DNA of 64,000 nt from Streptomyces sp. Sge12 (GTDB taxonomy: Bacteria > Actinomycetota > Actinomycetes > Streptomycetales > Streptomycetaceae), in NCBI RefSeq assembly GCF_002080455.1, contig NZ_CP020555.1:7616501-7680500 (forward strand), in the 5' to 3' direction. The stretch's first letter is position 1. Every line of letters begins with the position of its first letter. Below are positions 34,608 to 42,605 of the stretch, one piece after another. Position numbers and translations under genes: made by a program. The notes under the pieces were generated by a model, which did no database searches, was not told where the DNA came from, and was given only the letters and a program-made list of their open reading frames with translations.

Positions 34608-35324
34608 TCAGGAGATCGCGTACCACTGGCTGGCCCAGCCGGTGTTGATGGTGCTCGTGGACTGCTCGGCGAGGTTCAGGGTGGGCGGCAGCGAGGTCTG
34701 ACCGGTCAGCAGGGTGCTGTACCGCAGGTTCGGCGGCGTCAGACCGGCGTTGACCGAGATCCCGGCGCCCGTGGACTTCAGGGTGAGGCCGTTGGTGGCC
34801 CAATTGCCGTTGAGCAGGAGCGCGATGAAGTACGTCCCGGGGGCGGCGGTGAACGGTTTGGCGAGGGCGAAGGGCTTGGCGATCGCATCGGTCATCAGCT
34901 GCGGCGAGATGTCCGCGGTGGTCGCGACGAGGGCGCCCTTGGCGTCGTACACCCCGAGGTAGCAGTTGGCGAGCTGCGCGTTCGGGTCGATGCCGGCCAG
35001 GCCCAGCCAGACGTTCGACCAGGTGATCTGCTCGCGCAGGACGATCCGTACCAGGGTGACCCGGCCGCCCACCCCGGCCGCCGACTGGGCCGTGACGTGC
35101 CCCGCGTCATTGGGGTCCCCGGTCCACGCCAGCAGGTTCTGGTCCTGCGGCCGGGGCCCGTCGAAGCCGGCCCCTCCGCCGCTCGGCGGGGGCACGGAAG
35201 CGGAGGCCGCGGAACTCACCGCCGCGGGCCGGCCCTCTCCCGGCGTGCTGCAGCCGGCGAGGACGAGCAGCGCCGCGAGCGCGGTCACGAGACCGGTCGT
35301 GGCGGTGGTGGTGCGGGTGCGCAT
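34608..35324 (-). CDS. Lipoprotein with a beta-sandwich-like exported domain
   Basis: 238 residues from ATG 35324 with GGGGGG just upstream. MRTRTTTATTGLVTALAALL followed by VLAGC forms a lipoprotein signal. After a Ser/Pro/Gly linker (to residue about 65) comes a domain rich in beta-like motifs (GRVTLVRIVLREQITWSNVW, CYLGVYDAKGALVATTADIS, PGTYFIALLLNGNWATNGLT). The arrangement resembles phage tail-fibre or carbohydrate-binding sandwiches but is not identified. Divergent from the CAP-domain gene; its promoter must share the gap with the conserved element at 35463. Confidence 0.7.
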   Translation of the reverse strand: MRTRTTTATTGLVTALAALLVLAGCSTPGEGRPAAVSSAASASVPPPSGGGAGFDGPRPQDQNLLAWTGDPNDAGHVTAQSAAGVGGRVTLVRIVLREQITWSNVWLGLAGIDPNAQLANCYLGVYDAKGALVATTADISPQLMTDAIAKPFALAKPFTAAPGTYFIALLLNGNWATNGLTLKSTGAGISVNAGLTPPNLRYSTLLTGQTSLPPTLNLAEQSTSTINTGWASQWYAIS

Positions 35325-35462
35325 GGTCCCCCCATGAGGTGCGGATCTGTCGAGGCACATGATCACACGACCGCCGTGCGCAACCGGCCGCCCGCCCTGC
35401 CGGACGTGCGCAAGCACGTTGGTGCGGTATGGCCCGGATCGTCCCTGTGCCGACCCTGCGGG

Positions 35463-35526
35463 CTTCCTTAAGGGAACCTGAAGTACCCCTCGGGCGCGCC
35501 GTTTTTGCTGATCACCACCCTAGGCT
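35463..35526 (+). promoter_or_regulatory. Promoter A of the redox block: regulator site plus -10 box
   Basis: CTTCCTTAAGGGAACCTGAA at 35463 and TAGGCT at 35521-35526, 37 bases after the element, precede the CAP gene start at 35572. The element contains two CCTNAAG half-sites 11 bp apart (CCTTAAG, CCTGAAG). The same arrangement recurs at 37380 with identical spacing. Confidence 0.7.
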
Positions 35527-35571
35527 CGGTCGCACCCCACCCCCCTTTCCCTCTGTGAGGTGCTACCAGGC

Positions 35572-36450
35572 ATGAGCAGCCGAACTCCCGGAACGCCGTC
35601 CCGCGTCGAGGCGCGGCGGAAGAAGACGGTGCGCACGCGCATCGTGCTGTCCCTCACCGCGGCCGCGGCGGTGGTGGCGGTCGGCGTCGCCGTTGCCGAC
35701 TCCGACGGCGGTACGCAGGTGGACCAGCGGGCCGACGGCGCCACCGGGTCGAAGTCCGGGACGCCGGCCCCCACGGGCTCGGCCGGGTCGGCCGACCCCG
35801 CCTCTCCCGGCCCGGAGATCACCGCCGAGGCCGCGGCCGCGACGGGCTCCCCCCTGCCGCCCGAGACCCCCGCCGCCGGCGGTACGGAGTCCGCGGCTCC
35901 GGAGAAGAGCGCGACGGACGGCGGGGCTCCGGCCAAGTCGACCCCGGCGAGCAAGCCCCCGCGTACGTCCGGCGGGTCCACCGGCGGCGGTTCGGGCTCC
36001 TCGGGCGGTTCCGGAGGTTCGTCCGGCGGGTCCACGGGCGGCTCGCCCGGCGGTTCCGGTTCCGGCAGTTCCTCCGAGTCGGCGGTCCTCGCCCTGGTCA
36101 ACAAGGAGCGGTCCGCGGCCGGCTGCGGACCCGTGACCATGAACGCCAAGCTGAGCGCCGCGGCACGCGGGTACAGCGACACCATGGCCCGCAGCGGCGT
36201 CATGTCCCACACCGGACCCGACGGGTCCACCATGACCACCCGCGTGGAGGCCGCCGGATACGCGTGGTCCCGCCTGGGCGAGAACATAGCCCGCGGGCAG
36301 TCGGACGCCGACGCGGTGATGAAGGCGTGGATGAACAGCTCCGGCCACCGGGCCAACATCCTCAACTGCGACTTCAAGGAGATCGGCATAGGTTTCCACA
36401 AGGGCGACGGCGGCCCCTGGTGGACGCAGAACTTCGGGGCGCCGAGGTAG
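35572..36450 (+). CDS. CAP-domain (SCP/PR1) exported protein
   Basis: 292 residues from ATG 35572. A short cytosolic basic N-terminus, one membrane/signal segment (IVLSLTAAAAVVAVGVAVAD, 28-47), a long low-complexity linker with Ser/Gly tracts (to about residue 168) and a C-terminal CAP domain: ESAVLALVNKERSAAGCGPV, AARGYSDTMARSG, MSHTGPDGSTMTTRVEAAGY, GENIARGQ and NSSGHRANILNCDFKEIGIG. CAP proteins bind sterols, lipids or cell-wall parts, or are proteases in rare cases; in actinobacteria most are exported with unclear roles. The two Cys (GCGP, LNCDF) may form a disulfide, linking it with the redox genes downstream. Confidence 0.88.
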   Translation: MSSRTPGTPSRVEARRKKTVRTRIVLSLTAAAAVVAVGVAVADSDGGTQVDQRADGATGSKSGTPAPTGSAGSADPASPGPEITAEAAAATGSPLPPETPAAGGTESAAPEKSATDGGAPAKSTPASKPPRTSGGSTGGGSGSSGGSGGSSGGSTGGSPGGSGSGSSSESAVLALVNKERSAAGCGPVTMNAKLSAAARGYSDTMARSGVMSHTGPDGSTMTTRVEAAGYAWSRLGENIARGQSDADAVMKAWMNSSGHRANILNCDFKEIGIGFHKGDGGPWWTQNFGAPR

Positions 36451-36678
36451 CCGGCCCCGCCGAACACCGGCACCGGCACCGGCAGCCGCCGTAGAGCGCC
36501 ACCGCGCCGCGCACACGCCACGCCGTGCCCGCGCCACGCCGCGCACGTCCTCCGACCCTCGCCCGGGTCAGGAGGACGTCCGTGTTTGTGCCCGTGTGTA
36601 CGCCCCTGGCACCCCGCGGGCGTCGCCGTGCGGGGGAGGAGGTGACACGCGGCCCGGCCGGTCGGACACTATGGGGCC

Positions 36679-37251
36679 GTGCCCCGATTTCCGCGCTACC
36701 TGTTCATATGGCTGTCGTGCACGGCCACCAGCGTGACCGCCGTGCTCGCCACGGTCCAGTTCGTGGTCGGCTCCACCAGCCATACGCCCCCGGTGGCCCG
36801 GTCCGCCCCCCTGGTCTTCGACTCCCCGCCGGCGTGGCCGGCCGTGCAGGGCCCGTCGCCGTCCCCGTCCCCGTCCCCGTCCGCGTCCGCGTCCCCGAGC
36901 CCCTCGCCGAGCGCGTCCTCCGACCGGCCGACCCCCGCGGCCTCCTCCTCCCCGCCCGCGAAGGCGACGGGAGCCGCCCGGACCACCGCGCCCAAGCCCG
37001 ACGTCGACTGCGAGACCGGCGGACCCGGCCTGCACACCGTCCCCTCGCAGGGGGGCAAGGTCACCGTGCGGTACGGCAGCCGCGGCGTGTGCCTGATCTC
37101 CGCCGTCCCCGGCCGAGGCTTCAAGACCACCACGTCCCAGACCGACGACGACACCCTGACGGTCACGTTCAGCGGTGCGAACCACCGGTCCGTCATCACC
37201 GCGACGATCGTCCCGATGGCCAAGGCCAGCGTCCGCGAGTCCTCGTTCTGA
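36679..37251 (+). CDS. Exported Ser/Pro-rich protein with small C-terminal domain
   Basis: 190 residues from GTG 36679. A signal anchor (YLFIWLSCTATSVTAVLATV) is followed by a Ser-Pro/Ala low-complexity linker (about residues 55-95) and a 75-residue C-terminal part with two Cys (DVDCETGGPG and RGVCLISAVP) that could be linked, plus short beta motifs (KVTVRYGSRG, DDDTLTVTFS). The family is unknown. It lies between the CAP and thioredoxin genes on the same strand and might be cosubstrate of the disulfide machinery. Confidence 0.65.
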   Translation: MPRFPRYLFIWLSCTATSVTAVLATVQFVVGSTSHTPPVARSAPLVFDSPPAWPAVQGPSPSPSPSPSASASPSPSPSASSDRPTPAASSSPPAKATGAARTTAPKPDVDCETGGPGLHTVPSQGGKVTVRYGSRGVCLISAVPGRGFKTTTSQTDDDTLTVTFSGANHRSVITATIVPMAKASVRESSF

Positions 37252-37379
37252 CGGCGGCACCACCCGGGCGTTCCCGCTTCGCCCCGTGCGCACCACTCCA
37301 CACCTCCCGGGCTCCTTCAGGGGGTTTGCCTCCCTGTATGCGCTCATCGGACAGGTCCCGGCGAAGCGGAAGGTGAGCT

Positions 37380-37443
37380 CTTCCTTAGGGGAACCTCAAG
37401 ATCGCTCCCAGGCGGTTCCGACAGCCCGGCGCGGTCCTATGCT
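37380..37443 (+). promoter_or_regulatory. Promoter B of the redox block: regulator site plus -10 box
   Basis: CTTCCTTAGGGGAACCTCAA at 37380 and TATGCT at 37438-37443, again 37 bases after the element, precede the thioredoxin-like gene at 37573. It matches promoter A at 35463 at 18 of its first 20 bases and in exact spacing. Confidence 0.7.
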
Positions 37444-37572
37444 CACCTCAGCCGAGCGGCCTTCGGCGCCCGGGCAGTGCGCCCCGGCGAACCGCAGGAC
37501 CGCCGGCTTCACCGAATCGGGGGGCCCGCCGCCCTTCCCGCAGCTCTCACCGTGCCTTGGGGTGCCTTCGCC

Positions 37573-38337
37573 ATGACTTCTCGCATGCTCCGACCCGTTC
37601 GTACCGGCCGCCACGCGCAGCCCCGCTCCGCCCCGTTCCTGAAGGCGCGACTGCCGCTCGTCACCGCGGCCGTGGTCGCAGCGGGCCTGTGCGCCGCCTG
37701 CGGGTCGTCGTCCACCCAGAGCGTCGGCTCCGTCTCGCAGGCCTCCTCCGGACTGCCCACCCAGGCCCTCGAACCGGCCGCGCCGTCGGCCTCCGCGTCC
37801 ACCGAGGCCTCGCCGAGCGCGTCGGCCTCGCCGTCCGCGTCCGCGAGCGCGGCGCCCAGCTCCTCGCCGACCCCCTCCCGGGCCCGCAGCAGCTCGGCCG
37901 CCCCCAAGCCGGCCCGTACGTCCGCCGCGCCCGCGCCGGCCCGGATCCCCGGCCCCGGCTACGACAGTTCGGCCGACGCGCAGAAGCTGATCGACGCGGC
38001 CCTGAGCGCGGCCAAGGCCGACGGGCGGATGGTCCTGCTCGACTTCGGGGCCAACTGGTGCGGCAACTGCAAGGCCGCCGACAAGGTGTTCGCCCAGTCG
38101 CAGACCGCGGCGATCCTCGGAGCCTCGTACCACCTCGTCAAGATCGACATCGGTGGCAACAGCTCTGCCAACTCCGCGCTCCTGCGCAAGTACAGCCCCT
38201 CGGGCGGCAGCTACAAGATGCCCGTCCTGATCGTCGTCGACCCGTCCGGCAAGGTGCGCACCGACACCCACGCCACCGGCAACCCCGCCCTGACCGCGGA
38301 GGGGATCAACGCCTTCCTGCGCAAGTGGGCGTCGTGA
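37573..38337 (+). CDS. Exported thioredoxin-fold lipoprotein
   Basis: 254 residues from ATG 37573. A lipoprotein-like signal (VTAAVVAAGLCAAC) is followed by an Ala/Ser/Pro-rich linker of about 80 residues, then a thioredoxin domain: DAALSAAKADGRMVLLDFGA, active site NWCGNCK near residues 161-167, IDIGGNSSANS and cis-Pro KMPVLIVVD. CGNC with a DUF953/thioredoxin_7-like fold suggests a reductant of exported proteins. Its stop overlaps the GTG of the next gene, beginning an operon that continues with TlpA- and CcdA-like genes. Confidence 0.88.
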   Translation: MTSRMLRPVRTGRHAQPRSAPFLKARLPLVTAAVVAAGLCAACGSSSTQSVGSVSQASSGLPTQALEPAAPSASASTEASPSASASPSASASAAPSSSPTPSRARSSSAAPKPARTSAAPAPARIPGPGYDSSADAQKLIDAALSAAKADGRMVLLDFGANWCGNCKAADKVFAQSQTAAILGASYHLVKIDIGGNSSANSALLRKYSPSGGSYKMPVLIVVDPSGKVRTDTHATGNPALTAEGINAFLRKWAS

Positions 38338-38969
38338 GAGCACGCGGCCCGCGCCGGGCCGGGGTGCGTACCGCGGCCCTGGCAGGGGCCGGCCTCGCCG
38401 CAGCCGCGGCCGGCTGCGTCTTCGCCGCCCTGGGCACGGTCGCCGCCGACGGCAGCCGGGCGGAGGCGGCGGCCGGGCCGGCGACCGCGGTCCGGGCCGC
38501 GGCGGAGGCGACGGTCATCGAGCCCGCCGCCCGGCCGGCCGCCCCCGAACTGTCCGGCGAGGACCTGGACGGGAAGCCGCTCACAACGGCCTACCTGCGG
38601 GGGCACGTCGTGGTCCTCAACGTCTGGGGTTCCTGGTGCGCCCCCTGCCGGGCCGAGGCCGACGACCTGGACCGGCTCGACCGGCAGACCCGGGACGCCG
38701 GGGTCCGCTTCCTCGGGATCAACACCCGAGACCCGGACCGCGCGGCGGCGCGCTCCTTCGTCCGCGCGCACGGCCTCGGATTCCCCAGCCTCCACGACCC
38801 CACCGGTGCGCTCCTGCTCCGCTTCCCTCCCGCGCTGCTCAACCCGCAGGCCATCCCCTCGACCCTCGTGATCGACCGCCGCGGCCGCATCGCCGTCAGC
38901 ATCGGCGGCGCGGTCACCGAGGACGAACTGCGGCCCCTGCTCACCCGCGTGATGGAGGAAGCGCCGTGA
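38334..38969 (+). CDS. TlpA/ResA-like exported thiol-disulfide reductase
   Basis: 211 residues from GTG 38334 (GTGA overlap with the previous stop). An N-terminal hydrophobic helix (TAALAGAGLAAAAAGCVFAA) anchors or exports it. The domain has VVLNVWGSWCAPCRAEADDL with CAPC at residues about 102-105, the central LGINTRDPDRAAARSFV, and cis-Pro QAIPSTLVIDRRGRI. ResA-type proteins reduce apo-cytochrome c or other exported Cys; the electron source is normally CcdA, encoded immediately after (GTGA overlap). Confidence 0.92.
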   Translation: MRARGPRRAGVRTAALAGAGLAAAAAGCVFAALGTVAADGSRAEAAAGPATAVRAAAEATVIEPAARPAAPELSGEDLDGKPLTTAYLRGHVVVLNVWGSWCAPCRAEADDLDRLDRQTRDAGVRFLGINTRDPDRAAARSFVRAHGLGFPSLHDPTGALLLRFPPALLNPQAIPSTLVIDRRGRIAVSIGGAVTEDELRPLLTRVMEEAP

Positions 38970-39739
38970 CCGCGGGCGCGGTGCTCGCCGCCGACACCCC
39001 GGCCCTCCTCCACGGAGCCCTGGCCATCGCCGCCCCGGTGGCGTTCCTGGCCGGGCTCGTCTCCTTCCTCTCGCCGTGCGTACTGCCGCTCGTACCGGGC
39101 TACCTCAGCTACGTGACCAGCCTGTCCGTCTCCGACCTGGCCGAGGCGAGCGGCGGGCGCCGCAGCCGGATGGCGGCCGGCGCGCTGCTGTTCGTCCTCG
39201 GCTTCACGGCGGTCCTCGTCTCCGGCGGCGCCCTGTTCGGGTACTTCGGCCGCACCCTGCTGGCCCACCAGGAGGTGGTCACCCGGGTGCTCGGAGTCTT
39301 CACCGTCCTGATGGGGCTGTCCTTCATGGGCCTCCTGCCGGGATTCACGCAGCGGGAGTTCCGCAGCCACCGGCGTCCCGTGCTCGGGCTGGCCGGAGCC
39401 CCGCTGCTCGGCGCGGTGTTCGCGGTCGGCTGGACCCCGTGCATCGGCCCGACACTGGCCGCCGTACAGGCCCTGGCCTGGAGCGAGGCCAGCGCGGCCC
39501 GAGGGGCCCTGCTGATGGCCGCGTACTGTCTGGGCCTCGGACTTCCCTTCGTCCTGGCCGCGCTGGCCTTCCGACGGGCCCTCGGCGCGTTCGGCCTCGT
39601 CAAGCGGCACTACGCGTGGGTCCTGCGGATCGGCGGCGGCCTGCTCGTGCTCGTCGGCGTGCTGCTGGCCACCGGCGTGTGGAACGACCTGGTGTACCGG
39701 CTGCAGTTGTGGAGCGCGGACTTCACCACCGCGGTGTGA
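38966..39739 (+). CDS. ccdA: CcdA-type transmembrane electron carrier
   Basis: 257 residues, start GTG overlapping the TlpA-like stop. Six helices with both signature cysteines: FLSPCVLPLVPGYLSYVTSL near residue 38 and GWTPCIGPTLAAVQAL near 158. CcdA moves electrons from cytosolic thioredoxin across the membrane to exported thioredoxin-like proteins, mainly in cytochrome c maturation. Here the partner genes are CGNC and CAPC proteins upstream and a DsbD-alpha-like lipoprotein downstream. CcsA/ResB assembly genes of cytochrome c are not seen in the window. Confidence 0.92.
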   Translation: MTAGAVLAADTPALLHGALAIAAPVAFLAGLVSFLSPCVLPLVPGYLSYVTSLSVSDLAEASGGRRSRMAAGALLFVLGFTAVLVSGGALFGYFGRTLLAHQEVVTRVLGVFTVLMGLSFMGLLPGFTQREFRSHRRPVLGLAGAPLLGAVFAVGWTPCIGPTLAAVQALAWSEASAARGALLMAAYCLGLGLPFVLAALAFRRALGAFGLVKRHYAWVLRIGGGLLVLVGVLLATGVWNDLVYRLQLWSADFTTAV

Positions 39740-39829
39740 GCGCCCGGACCCGGAGCCCGGCGAACCGTTCGATCCTCTGGATCCCCCTTTTCCCCGATAC
39801 ACAGAGACAGAAAAGACACAGAGCCGCAG

Positions 39830-40420
39830 ATGAACCTTTCCCCGCGTATGACGCATTCCCGTACGACCCGTACGACCCGGACGGTGGTCGCCCTTCTCTG
39901 CCTGGCCGCGCTCACGGCATGCGGCGAGCAGTCCGCCGAGAACTCCGCCTCCGCCACCACCGCCGCACCGCCGGCCACGAGCAACTTCAGCGAGAACGGG
40001 GTCACCGTCACGCTCTCCGTGTCCGACTGGCACGCCCCGAACGGCACCCTGACCGCGGTCTTCACCCCCGAGGAGAAGGGCTTCCACCTCTACAGCACCG
40101 AACTGCCCCTCACCGGGATAGAAGGCGTGGGCCGACCGACCGCGGTGGCCGTCACCGGCGCCCTCAAGGCCGAGGGGAAGCTGAAGGCCGCCGCCGACGT
40201 ACGCACCATCAGCGTGCCCGGAGTCGACGCCCCGGTCCCCGTCTATCCCGACGGCCCCGTCACCACCACCCTGCCCATCCGCGCCGACGGCAACGGGGAC
40301 GCGACGGTCCTGCTCGGCTACGCGAGCTGCAGCACGGAACAGGGCTGCACCATTCCGGTCGCCGACCGCCCCGTACACCTGCGGATCACCGACGAAGGCC
40401 CGACCTTCGCCGCCCACTAG
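39830..40420 (+). CDS. Lipoprotein resembling the DsbD N-terminal (alpha) domain
   Basis: 196 residues; lipobox AALTAC. The mature part has an immunoglobulin-like pattern (NGVTVTLSVSDWHAPNGTLT, EEKGFHLYSTELPLTGIEG), and near residue 164 it reads YASCSTEQGCTIP. In E. coli DsbD the alpha domain carries YQGCADAGFCYPP, so the Y-x2-C-x5-C-x2-P spacing is the same. In DsbD that domain hands electrons to exported disulfide proteins. The gene follows ccdA by 90 bases, which is what a split DsbD (beta domain = CcdA; gamma domain = TlpA/thioredoxin) would look like. Assignment is by inference from this motif and location. Confidence 0.75.
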   Translation: MNLSPRMTHSRTTRTTRTVVALLCLAALTACGEQSAENSASATTAAPPATSNFSENGVTVTLSVSDWHAPNGTLTAVFTPEEKGFHLYSTELPLTGIEGVGRPTAVAVTGALKAEGKLKAAADVRTISVPGVDAPVPVYPDGPVTTTLPIRADGNGDATVLLGYASCSTEQGCTIPVADRPVHLRITDEGPTFAAH

Positions 40421-40454
40421 AAGGGTGCCCGGAGCGAACCCCTAAGGTGTGCCC

Positions 40455-41186
40455 ATGCCCAGCGTCCTCGTCGTGGAAGACGACCCCAGCATCCGCCAGT
40501 CGCTCATCGAGGTCCTGGCGGAGCACGGGTATGCCGTACGCAGCGTGGGCGACGGCTTCGGCGCCCTGCGCGAGGTCACCCAGACACCCGTCGACGCCGT
40601 GGTCCTCGACCTCGGGCTGCCCGATCTGGACGGGGGAGACGCACTGCGCATGATCCGGGGCATATCCTCCGTTCCCGTACTCGTGGCCACCGCCCGCGAC
40701 GACGAGACCGAAATCATCAAACTCCTCAACGCGGGCGCCGACGACTACCTCGTCAAGCCCTTCTCCGGGGGACAGCTCATCGCACGCCTCTCCGCCGTCC
40801 TGCGGCGCACCAGCCACGTGCCGCCCACCGCGGGCGCCCACACCGGGCCGGGGGCGCGGTCGGCGCCGGCCGCCGAACCGCTGCGCGCCACCACCGTCGG
40901 CGAGCTCGTGGTGGACCCCGGCGCGCGCACCGCGTACCTGGCCGGCCGGGAGCTCCACCTGACCCGGCGGGAGTTCGACCTCCTGGCCTTCCTCGCCCAC
41001 CACACCGGCCAGGTCGTCTCCAAACGCCGTCTGCTGACCGAGGTCTGGCGCGAGCCGTACGTGGACGACCAGACCGTCGACGTGCACCTGTCCTCGCTGC
41101 GCCGCAAGCTCGGCGAACGCGCGGCCGCCCCCCGCTACCTGCTGACCGTGCGCGGCGTCGGCATCAAGCTGGTGGCTCCCCGGTGA
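40455..41186 (+). CDS. OmpR-type response regulator of the redox block
   Basis: 243 residues from ATG 40455. The receiver has VVEDD, phospho-Asp in VVLDLGLPDLDG near residue 52 and Lys in LVKPFSG; the C-terminal winged helix (LTRREFDLLAFLAHHTGQVV, VDVHLSSLRRKLGE, TVRGVGIKL) binds DNA. A Gly/Pro-rich linker separates them. The start is only 34 bases past the DsbD-alpha-like gene; CCTAAGGT stands just upstream, so a separate near-leaderless promoter is possible. It overlaps the kinase gene by four bases. The likely targets are the CCTNAAG sites at 35463 and 37380. Confidence 0.92.
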   Translation: MPSVLVVEDDPSIRQSLIEVLAEHGYAVRSVGDGFGALREVTQTPVDAVVLDLGLPDLDGGDALRMIRGISSVPVLVATARDDETEIIKLLNAGADDYLVKPFSGGQLIARLSAVLRRTSHVPPTAGAHTGPGARSAPAAEPLRATTVGELVVDPGARTAYLAGRELHLTRREFDLLAFLAHHTGQVVSKRRLLTEVWREPYVDDQTVDVHLSSLRRKLGERAAAPRYLLTVRGVGIKLVAPR

Positions 41187-42595
41187 GACGCTCACTGGCC
41201 GGAGTGGCGCTCGCCGTGACCTCCATGGTCGCCCTCTCCTTCCTCATACCCCTCGGCGCCCTGGTGATGTCGCTGGTCAAGGAGCAGAGCGTCACCGCGG
41301 CCGAACAGCGCGCCGCCGCCCTGGCCCCCGTCCTCACGCTCACCACCGATCCGTCGGCGCTACGCGAATCCGCCGCCGGACTGGACGAGTCCGAGCACCT
41401 GGTCGTCCATCTGCCGGACGCGCAGACCCTCGGCGACACCCAGGCCCCGGCAAAACTGCTCGAACGGGCCCAGCAGGGACGCGAGTCCATCTCCCAGAAG
41501 ACGCCCGGCGGATGGATCTGCCTGCAGCCGGTGGTGCTCCCCGGCGACCGGGTCGCCGTCATCGAGAACTTCGTCCCCGACGAGGAACTGACCCGCGGGG
41601 TCCGGGCCTCCTGGGCGGTCATGCTGCTGCTCGCGGTCGGCCTCGTCGGAGGCTCCGTACTGGTCGCCGACCGGCTCGGCGCGAAGGTCGTCCGGTCCTC
41701 CAAGAAGCTCGCCCAGGCCTCGCACACCCTGGGCCAGGGCAATCTGGACACCCGGGTCGAACCCATGGGCCCCAAGGAACTGCGCGACGCGGGCGTGGCC
41801 TTCAACGCCATGGCCCACCGCATGACGGAACTCCTCGCCATCGAGCGCGAACTGGTCGCCGACCTGTCCCACCGGCTGCGCACCCCGCTGACCGCCCTGC
41901 ACCTGGCGTCGGAGCGGATGGCCGGTACGCCGGAGTCGGCCAGGGTGGAGGCGGCGGTGCACGCACTGGAGACGGAACTCCAGGCCATCATCGCGGCGGC
42001 ACGGACACCGCTCGCCGTGGGGCCCATGGGCCACGGCATGCGCAGTGCGGAACCGAGTACCCCCCGGCCGGCGGCCGGGGCGGAACCGGCCGCGGGCTGC
42101 CGCTCCGAGGCCGCCGAAGTCGTCCGGCGCCGGACCGCCTTCTGGGCGGTCCTCGCCGAGCAGCAGGACCGGCCCTGCGCCCTGGAGATCACTCAGGAAC
42201 CCACGGCCGTCAGCCTCAGCGACGACGACATCGCCGCCGTGGTGGACGCGCTCATCGGCAACGTCTTCAGCCACACCCCGGCCGGCACCGCGTTCGGCGT
42301 CCGCGTCGTGCGGACCGCGCAGGCCGTGGAGCTGATCGTGGAGGACTCCGGGCCGGGCATTCCGGAACCGGACCGGGCGCTGTCGCGGGGGAGCAGCACC
42401 GGTTCCTCGGGGCTCGGCCTCGACATCGCCCGCCGGGCCGCGGCCGTCACGGGCGGGTCGATGCGCGTCGGCCACGGGCCGCGGGGCGGCGCGCACATCA
42501 CCGTGGTGTTCGCGCTGGCGCCGTCCCAGTCGGCCGGGCGCGGGCCGCGCGGCTCGCGGCGGCGCACCGGATGGTGGCCGCCGCGCAAGCGCTGA
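41183..42595 (+). CDS. Sensor histidine kinase of the redox block
   Basis: 470 residues from GTG 41183. Two membrane helices (near 8-32 and 140-162) enclose a small extracytoplasmic domain of about 105 residues that carries a single cysteine (GGWICLQPV, residue 113). HAMP follows, then the H-box LVADLSHRLRTPLTALH, N-box IGNVFSHTPAGT, G1 DSGPGIPEPD and G2 SSGLGLDIARR. One cysteine in the sensor part and the gene's place after thiol-disulfide genes suggest redox sensing, for example mixed disulfide or dimer formation; this has not been shown. In the CutRS system of Streptomyces, cysteines in the sensor are also conserved, though sequence identity cannot be judged here. Confidence 0.9.
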   Translation: MRRSLAGVALAVTSMVALSFLIPLGALVMSLVKEQSVTAAEQRAAALAPVLTLTTDPSALRESAAGLDESEHLVVHLPDAQTLGDTQAPAKLLERAQQGRESISQKTPGGWICLQPVVLPGDRVAVIENFVPDEELTRGVRASWAVMLLLAVGLVGGSVLVADRLGAKVVRSSKKLAQASHTLGQGNLDTRVEPMGPKELRDAGVAFNAMAHRMTELLAIERELVADLSHRLRTPLTALHLASERMAGTPESARVEAAVHALETELQAIIAAARTPLAVGPMGHGMRSAEPSTPRPAAGAEPAAGCRSEAAEVVRRRTAFWAVLAEQQDRPCALEITQEPTAVSLSDDDIAAVVDALIGNVFSHTPAGTAFGVRVVRTAQAVELIVEDSGPGIPEPDRALSRGSSTGSSGLGLDIARRAAAVTGGSMRVGHGPRGGAHITVVFALAPSQSAGRGPRGSRRRTGWWPPRKR

Positions 42596-42605
42596 ACCGC
42601 CCGGG

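Noticed and set aside
40443..40448. TAAGGT as -10 box for a leaderless response-regulator mRNA
   Set aside because: No -35 element at suitable distance, and the gene is close behind the previous stop; kept only as a remark in the gene entry.
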